DNA of 8,922 nt from GCA-2717185 sp964386465. GTDB lineage: Bacteria; Pseudomonadota; Alphaproteobacteria; UBA8366; GCA-2717185. Under the pieces are notes generated by a model. That model was not told the DNA's origin and searched no databases. It was given only the letters and a program-made list of their open reading frames with translations. Below, piece after piece: positions 1 to 5,162 of the stretch. The position numbers were made by a program, and so were the translations under genes. The stretch lies in NCBI GenBank assembly GCA_964386465.1, contig CAYLTU010000237.1, forward strand, positions 1 to 8,922. The letters run 5' to 3'. Each line of letters starts with the position of its first letter. Position 1 is the stretch's first letter.

Positions 1-23
1 CATCGAGAAGCATACGCCTCATT

Positions 24-43
24 CTACCGACGTCAGTCGGTAG
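24..43. other. Stem-loop over the YciI stop codon
   Basis: CTACCGAC (24-31) and GTCGGTAG (36-43) are perfect 8-bp complements around a 4-base loop. The loop holds the TGA stop (33-35, minus strand) of the YciI gene ending here. No T-run follows on either strand, so it is not a standard intrinsic terminator. It could protect the mRNA 3' end, act as a weak pause, or be chance. The remaining bases 1-23 hold no resolvable gene. A minus-strand ATG at 13-11 has GAGG just upstream and could begin a gene running out of the window, but only four codons are visible. Confidence 0.5.
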
Positions 44-356
44 TGGTTAAATCCGTGTTTTCCGAACCGCCGGCGTGCTTCGGCCAACGGTGATCGTATA
101 CGTGGATCGTATGGCTGGCGTAAACGCCGTGTTGCGTAAACGGCTCTGACGCAATCCAGGCTTCGGCCGCGGCGAGATCCGGAAAGTCCACGATGAACAT
201 CGAACCGATGCGGGTATTTCCGTCGGCGCTGAAGTACGGCCCGGCGGTGATCATCCGGTCCTGTGCGGCGCGCAAATAATCCCAGTGCGCCTCGACATGT
301 AGCGGCCGCTTTTCGGCGGCGTCGCGCGCGCCGATATTGTGGATCAGGAACCACAC
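33..356 (-). CDS. YciI-family protein (downstream paralog)
   Basis: This 107-residue protein has the size and layout of the YciI family, small ferredoxin-like alpha+beta proteins whose reaction is mostly unknown. Family hallmarks are the opening beta-strand (MWFLIHNIG), a His at residue 24 in AHWDYL, an AGPYF turn (38-42), the GSMFIVDF strand (51-58) and an EPF motif at 71-73, where the other YciI gene in this window has DPF. In the family the His and this acidic residue form a putative active-site pair. The start is GTG at 356-354, because conserved sequence begins there and TAG lies just upstream in frame. No Shine-Dalgarno sequence is visible: the bases upstream belong to the inserted repeat element. 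It is the last gene seen of the leftward tsaD-gpsA-YciI operon. Expression may depend on reinitiation or on sequence supplied by the element. The family call is fairly sure; the cellular role is not known. Confidence 0.85.
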   Translation of the reverse strand: MWFLIHNIGARDAAEKRPLHVEAHWDYLRAAQDRMITAGPYFSADGNTRIGSMFIVDFPDLAAAEAWIASEPFTQHGVYASHTIHVYDHRWPKHAGGSENTDLTTTD

Positions 357-362
357 GGCCTA

Positions 363-630
363 GGCCGGATATCTGACTATGGTTGGGGCCGTCATCGCGA
401 TGTGCGGGTCCGATCCGCCAGGAGAAGGCCGAAAAGCGTAGCGGGGCCTACGGTTGAGGCCTTCGACGCCGCGGGCGGGCCCGCACACCGCGACCCTGCG
501 GGCGGGGCGTAACGCGCGACAGACTGCGTCGAACCGCTTGCCCGATGTCCCCGCATCGCGCTGCACAGTTCTCCTAGCCTGTCGCGCGTTACACCCCGTG
601 ACGACCTCAACCATAGTCAGATATCCAGCC
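363..630. mobile_element. MITE-like element with 32-bp inverted repeats
   Basis: The ends 363-394 and 599-630 are inverted copies that match at 29 of 32 bases. They share the core GGATATCTGACTATGGTTG and begin GGCC or GGCT. TA lies directly outside each end (361-362 and 631-632), inside CTAG on the left and CTAA on the right. The TA flanks would fit an IS630/Tc-type transposase, while the CTAR context would also fit an IS5-type enzyme. No transposase is encoded. The interior is GC-rich and carries a second inverted repeat (504-522 against 579-597). An 84-codon minus-strand frame runs from an ATG in the right repeat (614) to a TAG at 360, but it has no recognisable domain or ribosome site and is probably fortuitous. 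The element separates two adjacent YciI genes. Repeat architecture is seen directly; mobility is inferred. A structured non-coding or regulatory repeat family is the alternative. Confidence 0.7.
504..597. repeat. Internal inverted repeat of the element
   Basis: The 19 bases GGGGCGTAACGCGCGACAG (504-522) recur inverted at 579-597 with one mismatch, separated by 56 bases. Within the loop, CGATG and CATCG around TCCCCG form a smaller hairpin. Together with the outer repeats, RNA from this region could fold into a long branched structure on either strand. Confidence 0.7.
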
Positions 631-932
631 TAAGCCTTGTCGCCGTTCTCCGGATGCCAATGCCCCTTGCGCATGCGGGTGACGACGACTTTTTCGAACA
701 GGCCGCCGCTGTTGAACGGATCGCCCTTGGCAAAGGCTTCGGCTTGCGCGCGGCCGTCGACATTCACGACGAACATGCTGCCGGTCGCGGTTTCGCCGTC
801 GTCGGTCTGTGTCGCGCCGGCCAGCACGATGATGCCGGTCTGGGTAGCGAGATATTCCTGGTGCGGCGGCCGTAGTTCGGCCCGCAGGTCGGCGGCATTG
901 GGTTTGTCGACGCAGTAGACGGCGTACAGCAT
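630..932 (-). CDS. YciI-family protein (upstream paralog)
   Basis: This 100-residue protein is a clear YciI-family member. It has an N-terminal beta-strand (MLYAVYCVDK), RPPHQEYL with the conserved His24, the LAGATQTDDG turn, the GSMFVVNVDG strand (51-60) and a DPF motif with Asp71, completing the His/Asp pair typical of the family. The exact function of most YciI proteins is unknown. The start ATG (932-930) is preceded by GAGGAG with a 6-base gap, an excellent ribosome site. It lies 60 bp downstream of gpsA in the same direction. YciI genes commonly follow tsaD-gpsA in alphaproteobacteria. Its TAG stop (632-630) straddles the boundary of the inserted repeat element: the TA is the flank and the final G is the first base of the element. 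It is paralogous to the gene on the other side of that element, although similarity is only family-level. Confidence 0.9.
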   Translation of the reverse strand: MLYAVYCVDKPNAADLRAELRPPHQEYLATQTGIIVLAGATQTDDGETATGSMFVVNVDGRAQAEAFAKGDPFNSGGLFEKVVVTRMRKGHWHPENGDKA

Positions 933-992
933 TGCATGCTCCTCGATTGATGAATTGGACGGGCATATTGTTGGCGTGCGGCGGGCGCGTCG

Positions 993-1997
993 TCAATCGG
1001 CCTGGTTGTGCTCGTGCGCAAAAGGCCGTGACAGCAGGTCGGAGATTACCCGGTCGATGTCGTCGCCGTCGTTGACGATGCGGTTGACGGCCTGGCAGAT
1101 CGGCATTTCGACGCCGAGGCGACCCGCCAAATCGACGACGGAACCGGCGGAAAAAACGCCCTCGGTCACGGCGCGACGCTCTTTCAATATATCGTTCAAA
1201 GCTCGGCCTTCGCCGAGCGCGGCGCCGAGCGAGAAGTTGCGCGATTGCATCGCGTTGCAGGTCAATGTCAGGTCGCCCAGCCCCGAAAGCCCCATCAGCG
1301 TTTCCGCCCGCGCGCCCTTCGCCATGCCGAGCCGGACGATCTCCGCCAAGCCGCGCGTGATCAGGGCAGCGCGGGCATTGTCGCCCATTCGGCGTCCGGC
1401 GACGATGCCGCAGGCGATCGCCAGCACGTTTTTGACCGCGCCGCCGATCTCCACACCGACCGGATCATCTGACTGATAAGGCCGGAAATGCGGGACGCCG
1501 ATCGCCGCCGCGAGCCGCTTCGCCGTATCGCTGTCCGACGCGGCCAAGGTGACCGCGGTCGGCAGGTCGCGTGCGACCTCTTGCGCGAAGGTTGGGCCGG
1601 ATAGCACGGCGACCTTCGCCTGTGGCAGTGTTTCCGCCAGGACCTCCGTCATCAGGGCGCCGCTGTCTTGCTCCACGCCCTTGGCGCAAAGCGCGACGGG
1701 TGTTCCGGGTGCGAGAGCGGACGCCATCCGCGCCGAAACATCGCGGACGAATTGCGCGGGAACCACCAGCAGGGCGATTTCCGCGCCGGCCGTGGCGGCG
1801 TCCAGATCCGACGTTGCCGCGATATCCCGCTCCAGGGTAACGCCCTTCAGGTATTGCGGGTTTCCGTTCCCGGCGGCGATGGAGGCCACGACGGCTTCGT
1901 TTCGCGCCCAGAGCATGGTCTCGTTTCCGGCGCGCCGCGCCACGCAGGCGAGCGCGGTACCCCAGGCGCCGCCGCCGATGACGGCAACGCGTGTCAT
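993..1997 (-). CDS. gpsA: Glycerol-3-phosphate dehydrogenase [NAD(P)+]
   Basis: GpsA reduces dihydroxyacetone phosphate to sn-glycerol-3-phosphate in the cytoplasm, supplying the phospholipid backbone. The 334 residues match the usual family length. The N-terminal Rossmann motif is VIGGGAWGTALA (6-17). VALCAKG (101-107) holds a substrate-site Lys106, followed by LSGPTFAQEVA (132-142). The C-terminal helical domain starts with GAVKNVLAIA and the conserved catalytic Lys189, followed by GLSGLGDLTLTC (236-247), SRNFSLG and the ending AVTEGVFSA...MPICQAV. The start ATG at 1997-1995 overlaps the tsaD stop by ATGA. The open frame extends further upstream, but that part is antisense-like overlap with tsaD and lacks family similarity. 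No strong Shine-Dalgarno is present, so translation is probably coupled to tsaD. No key residue appears to be missing. Confidence 0.97.
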   Translation of the reverse strand: MTRVAVIGGGAWGTALACVARRAGNETMLWARNEAVVASIAAGNGNPQYLKGVTLERDIAATSDLDAATAGAEIALLVVPAQFVRDVSARMASALAPGTPVALCAKGVEQDSGALMTEVLAETLPQAKVAVLSGPTFAQEVARDLPTAVTLAASDSDTAKRLAAAIGVPHFRPYQSDDPVGVEIGGAVKNVLAIACGIVAGRRMGDNARAALITRGLAEIVRLGMAKGARAETLMGLSGLGDLTLTCNAMQSRNFSLGAALGEGRALNDILKERRAVTEGVFSAGSVVDLAGRLGVEMPICQAVNRIVNDGDDIDRVISDLLSRPFAHEHNQAD

Positions 1998-3022
1998 GAA
2001 GCCGCCGGCAGGTCTTCGAGCGGCCAGCGCGGCCGCGGCGCGAACGCAAGAGTGTCCGTCATGTTCAACTGCAGCCGCTCGATTCCGGCCCAGGCGATCA
2101 TCGCGGCATTGTCTGTACAAAGGGCGGGCGGCGGCGCCACGAACCGGAAGTCTTCTTCACCCGCTAGCGCGTCGAGTTTCTCGCGCAAATCCGCGTTTGC
2201 CGCCACGCCGCCGGCGACAACCAAGGTCGTCCCTTCCGGTTCCTCCGTTTTGAAACGTTGGATCGCATTGCGCGTCCGGTCTTCGAGCGCCTCGCCCACC
2301 GCAGTCTGAAAGGAGGCTGCGGCATCGGCGACGAATTCGCGGTCCATTTCGGCGCCGCGTGCTGTCCGGGCAACGGCCGTCTTCAATCCTGAGAAGGAGA
2401 AATCGCATCCGGGCCGGCCGCGCATCGGCCGGGGAAACGCGAAACGTTTCGCATTGCCATCCCGTGCCGCTTCTTCGACGGCGGGGCCTCCGGGGTAAGG
2501 CAGGCCCAGCAGTTTGGCCGTTTTGTCGAACGCTTCGCCGACAGCATCGTCCAAGGTCGTGCCGTAGCGCCGATACACGCCGGGGCCCTTGACGGCGAGC
2601 AGCTGGCAATGTCCACCCGACACCAGCAACAGCAGGTAGGGGAAGGACAATCCTTCGGTCAATCGGGCGGTCAGCGCGTGCCCTTCCAGATGGTTTACCG
2701 CGACCAGCGGCAAATCGTGCACCAGGGCGATCGCCTTCGCCGTCATCATGCCGACAAGAACGCCGCCGATCAGGCCCGGGCCGCCGGTCGCCGCGACGCC
2801 GTCGAGTTGGTGGAAACCGATATCCGCCTCGCGCATCGCCCGATCGACCAGCCCATCGATTTGCTCAAGATGGCTCCGTGCCGCGATTTCCGGCACGACG
2901 CCACCGTACGGGCGATGTTCTTCCAGTTGTGAGACGACGAGATTCGATAGTATCGCCCGGTCGTCGCGCACCACCGCGGCCGCGGTTTCGTCGCAGGACG
3001 TTTCGATCCCGAGAACGATCAT
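1994..3022 (-). CDS. tsaD: tRNA N6-adenosine threonylcarbamoyltransferase TsaD
   Basis: TsaD (Kae1/Qri7/YgjD) transfers the threonylcarbamoyl group from threonylcarbamoyl-AMP to A37 of tRNAs reading ANN codons, working with TsaB and TsaE in bacteria; TsaC makes the intermediate. The 342 residues are of normal length. Hallmarks are the ASKHA-fold start LGIETSCDET (4-13), VPEIAARSH (43-51), the metal-binding HLEGH with His111 and His115, LLVSGGHCQL (132-141), DDAVGEAFDK (158-167), PGGP (177-180), FSFSGLKTAV (208-217), VAGGVAANADLR (269-280) and CTDNAAMIAWAG (302-313), whose Asp304 is the third metal ligand. The ATG start at 3022-3020 overlaps the preceding gene by ATGA, and its own stop overlaps gpsA in the same way. 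GGAG lies about 10 bases upstream of the start. The intact tRNA-Thr at the right end of the window has U36-A37 and is an expected substrate. Confidence 0.98.
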   Translation of the reverse strand: MIVLGIETSCDETAAAVVRDDRAILSNLVVSQLEEHRPYGGVVPEIAARSHLEQIDGLVDRAMREADIGFHQLDGVAATGGPGLIGGVLVGMMTAKAIALVHDLPLVAVNHLEGHALTARLTEGLSFPYLLLLVSGGHCQLLAVKGPGVYRRYGTTLDDAVGEAFDKTAKLLGLPYPGGPAVEEAARDGNAKRFAFPRPMRGRPGCDFSFSGLKTAVARTARGAEMDREFVADAAASFQTAVGEALEDRTRNAIQRFKTEEPEGTTLVVAGGVAANADLREKLDALAGEEDFRFVAPPPALCTDNAAMIAWAGIERLQLNMTDTLAFAPRPRWPLEDLPAAS

Positions 3023-3369
3023 CCCTGCATGCTCCGCATATCATCTGCGCTGGATGGTTTGCGTGCCGTCTTGCCGGCCAGCCAATTCATCGGGCGGTCT
3101 TCCTTCTCGGCGAAAATGCACTCGCGCAGCAGTTTTTCGACGTCGTAGCCCCTCAGCGTCAATTCCGCCTGGGCCGCCGACCCTTTTTCGATGCTGTTGA
3201 AGTAGGTGGCGCCGATATATTTTCGCGACGATTCAAGCTCGGCCAGAAACCGCCGGTGCTGAACGAGCAATTGTTCGTCGGTGAAAGACGGCAGGTTTCC
3301 CCTCATTTTGTAAGCAAAAACGGCGCAGGTGATGAAAATGAGCGAGATGACGGCGATGGTCAGCGACAT
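3019..3369 (-). CDS. Small membrane-anchored protein, function unknown
   Basis: I do not recognise this 116-residue protein. Residues 3-20 (LTIAVISLIFITCAVFAY) form one hydrophobic helix, followed by KMR, suggesting an N-in signal anchor with a soluble C-terminal part, though an uncleaved or cleaved signal peptide is possible. The remainder is charged and helix-rich (about 30-95: DEQLLVQHRRFLAELESSRKY and EKLLRECIFAEKEDRP). It has two cysteines, Cys15 in the membrane helix and Cys84. The tail, about 100-116, is polar and probably disordered. It is the first gene of the leftward operon and overlaps tsaD by ATGA, which supports real coding. The ATG at 3369-3367 has only a weak GCGGAC-type upstream signal. 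The 128-bp gap to hemC behind it must hold the operon promoter. Confidence 0.75.
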   Translation of the reverse strand: MSLTIAVISLIFITCAVFAYKMRGNLPSFTDEQLLVQHRRFLAELESSRKYIGATYFNSIEKGSAAQAELTLRGYDVEKLLRECIFAEKEDRPMNWLAGKTARKPSSADDMRSMQG

Positions 3370-3497
3370 GGTCGATGATGTCCGCTAAGTATCGAATTCC
3401 GCTCGTTCTTAGCATGATCCGTATTCCCTGTCGCGAACCGGTTGAAGCGGTGCGAAAAACCCTTTCGGCGGCCCGCCGAACCGGGTAGAGAAGGGAG
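3370..3497. promoter_or_regulatory. Divergent promoter region between the two operons
   Basis: This 128-bp gap separates divergently transcribed genes, so both operon promoters are expected here. I cannot call either with confidence. A weak minus-strand candidate is GCGACA, 17 bases, then TAAGAA. Two symmetric sites are visible. GCTAAG (3384-3389) and CTTAGC (3408-3413) form an inverted repeat with an 18-base gap. TTCGGCGG-C-CCGCCGAA (3464-3480) can form a hairpin ending shortly before the hemC ribosome site. AGAAGGGAG directly precedes the hemC ATG. Confidence 0.4.
3464..3480. promoter_or_regulatory. Hairpin in the hemC leader
   Basis: TTCGGCGG and CCGCCGAA are perfect complements around one C, realistically a 6-bp stem with loop GGCCC. 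CCC (3460-3462) and GGG (3483-3485) can extend it across a small internal loop. It ends about 5 bases before the AGAAGG ribosome site of hemC, so it could influence initiation if it lies in the transcript. On the minus strand it is followed by AAAGGGTTTTTC and resembles a weak terminator against antisense transcripts. The function is inferred. Confidence 0.4.
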
Positions 3498-4412
3498 ATG
3501 AAAACAATCTTGAAAATTGGCACGCGGGGATCGCCGCTGGCTGTAATCCAGGCGGAAGAGGTCCGCGACCGCCTGTTGGCGCAACATGAAGGCGTTTCGG
3601 TGGAAATCGTCGTTATCCGCACGACCGGTGACAAGGTGCAGGATCGGACCTTGGCCGAGATCGGCGGCAAAGGTCTTTTCACGAAGGAGATCGAAGAGGC
3701 GCTATTCGACGGTGGTATCGATATCGCGGTTCACTCGATGAAAGACGTCGAAACGGTTCTGCCGGACGGGCTGGGGATTTCGACCTTGCTGCCGCGGGAA
3801 GATCCCCGGGACGCCTTCATTTCCAACAAAGCCGGCAGTCTCGCGGCGCTGCCCGCGGGATCGGTCGTCGGGACGGCATCGCTGCGGCGCCAGGCGCAGG
3901 TCCGGATGGTGAGGCCCGATCTCGACGTGCAACCGTTTCGCGGCAACGTGAATACGCGGCTGCGGAAACTGAATGACGGCGAAGCGGATGCGACGATGCT
4001 GGCCTATTCCGGGCTGCTGCGCCTCGACATGGCCGACGTGGCCACCTGCGTGATGGATCCCGATGACATGCTGCCGGCGGTGGCCCAAGGAGCGATCGGA
4101 GTAGAAGGCCGCAACGATGATACCCAGACGCTGGAGTTGCTGAGCAGCATCCACGACCTGGATACGGCATACCAGGTCGACGCCGAACGCGCTCTGCTCG
4201 CGGCCCTGGACGGATCGTGCCGCACGCCTATCGCCGCGCTCGCAGAACTGACCGGCGATTCCGGATTGCGATTGCGCGGGCTGGTAGCCAGTCCGGACGG
4301 CAGCGTTTCGCATACGGTCTTCCGCGAGGGCTCGGTATCGGAGGCCGCGGCGCTGGGGCGCGACGCGGGCGAGGAACTACGTGGCCTCGCCGGTCCGGCA
4401 ATTTTCGCCTGA
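3498..4412 (+). CDS. hemC: Porphobilinogen deaminase (hydroxymethylbilane synthase)
   Basis: HemC polymerises four porphobilinogens into hydroxymethylbilane, a cytosolic step of haem and other tetrapyrrole synthesis. The 304 residues are the usual length. IGTRGSPLAVIQA (7-19) is the classic start. FTKEIEEAL (61-69) and VHSMKD follow, with the catalytic Asp83. TASLRRQAQ includes Arg129/130, and PFRGNVNTRLRKL includes Arg148 and Arg154 for binding substrate carboxylates. AVAQGAIGVEGR (194-205) and ERALLAALDGSCRTPIAALA (230-249) follow, where Cys241 carries the dipyrromethane cofactor. The ATG at 3498 has AGAAGGGAG immediately before it; conserved sequence begins at residue 5, so no upstream start is needed. 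It is the first gene of the rightward operon, with hemD following after 9 bp or 30 bp depending on the hemD start. All key residues are present. Confidence 0.98.
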   Translation: MKTILKIGTRGSPLAVIQAEEVRDRLLAQHEGVSVEIVVIRTTGDKVQDRTLAEIGGKGLFTKEIEEALFDGGIDIAVHSMKDVETVLPDGLGISTLLPREDPRDAFISNKAGSLAALPAGSVVGTASLRRQAQVRMVRPDLDVQPFRGNVNTRLRKLNDGEADATMLAYSGLLRLDMADVATCVMDPDDMLPAVAQGAIGVEGRNDDTQTLELLSSIHDLDTAYQVDAERALLAALDGSCRTPIAALAELTGDSGLRLRGLVASPDGSVSHTVFREGSVSEAAALGRDAGEELRGLAGPAIFA

Positions 4413-4421
4413 CGGGATTCG

Positions 4422-5162
4422 TTGATCGGCCGGGAGGCAGCCATTCGCGCGTTAGTCACCAGACCGCAACAGGATGCGACATCGTTGGTCGCCGCGCTTG
4501 AGAAGCGTGGCGTCGGCGCATTCATCGGCCCGATGCTCCACATTACCGTCTTGACCGATGTACAGATCGATCTTGCCGGCGTGCAGGCGGTCCTTTTTAC
4601 CTCCGCCAACGGGGTGCGGGCGTTTGCGGCGTTGACCTCGCGCCGGGATATCCCGGTTTTCGCGGTTGGAGACCGGACCGGCGCCACCGCGGAAGAGAAT
4701 AGGTTCCTTCAAGTCGAAAGTGCCGGCGGCGATGTCGAATCCCTGGCCGCGCTCGTCTTGCAGCACTGCAAACCGACCGACGGCGTGATATTGCATCCGG
4801 CCGGAACGGCGGTCGCGGGCGATCTTGCCGGCCGTTTGACGGCAGCGGGATTCGCCGTCCGCCGGACTGTGATTTATGAAGCGCGGCAAACGGAGGGATT
4901 CAGCGGCGAAATCAGGATGGCTTTGCTGGACGGAGAGGTCGATATGGTGTTGTTTTTCTCGCCGCGGACGGCAAAGACCTTTGTCGACCTTGCGAAGGCC
5001 GAAGGGTTGGAGCAGGCGTGCGAGAAGCTGGAAGCGCTGTGTTTGAGCGAAGCGGTCGCCGAGGCGGCGGATCCGATCATGTGGCGGCGCGTCTTGGTGG
5101 CGCCGAGGCCGACGCAAGATTCGCTGCTGGCGACATTGGACAATAGATTGAGTACCGTATGA
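4422..5162 (+). CDS. hemD: Uroporphyrinogen-III synthase
   Basis: HemD closes linear hydroxymethylbilane into uroporphyrinogen III while inverting ring D, directly using the HemC product. Sequence conservation in this family is low, but the pattern fits: RALVTRPQQDA near the N-terminus, VLFTSANGVRAF (57-68), PVFAVGDRTG (77-86), VILHPAG (121-127), RRTVIYEA (146-153), DMVLFFSPRTAKTF (173-186), LCLSEAVAEAA and a final VAPRPTQDSLLATL. The length is 246 residues from the TTG at 4422, normal for HemD. The start is uncertain. The TTG has at best a weak GGGA upstream, whereas GGGAGG (4432-4437) sits 5 bases before an ATT at 4443. Starting there would give a 239-residue protein beginning [M]RALVTRP, the common HemD N-terminus. 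The 3' end overlaps the next gene by ATGA. Confidence 0.93.
   Translation: MIGREAAIRALVTRPQQDATSLVAALEKRGVGAFIGPMLHITVLTDVQIDLAGVQAVLFTSANGVRAFAALTSRRDIPVFAVGDRTGATAEENRFLQVESAGGDVESLAALVLQHCKPTDGVILHPAGTAVAGDLAGRLTAAGFAVRRTVIYEARQTEGFSGEIRMALLDGEVDMVLFFSPRTAKTFVDLAKAEGLEQACEKLEALCLSEAVAEAADPIMWRRVLVAPRPTQDSLLATLDNRLSTV
4432..4437 (+). promoter_or_regulatory. Ribosome site pointing to an ATT start of hemD
   Basis: GGGAGG is the strongest Shine-Dalgarno sequence near the hemD start. It lies inside the frame if TTG (4422) is used, but 5 bases before ATT (4443). Between hemC and the conserved LVTRP codons the hemD frame has no ATG or GTG. AUU initiation is rare; the established example is infC, where it mediates regulation. 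Confidence 0.45.

Noticed and set aside
360..614. 84-codon minus-strand frame inside the repeat element as a gene
   Set aside because: It begins in a terminal repeat, has no ribosome site, and its Arg-rich sequence is typical of out-of-frame GC-rich DNA. It is kept only as a possible reinitiation feature.
1998..2120. Longer gpsA starting at 2120
   Set aside because: The extra 41 residues overlap tsaD and lack family similarity; the ATGA overlap start gives the normal N-terminus.
1549..2309. Plus-strand frames of over 200 codons opposite gpsA and tsaD
   Set aside because: Ala/Arg/Ser-rich shadow frames; gpsA and tsaD carry all family motifs on the other strand.
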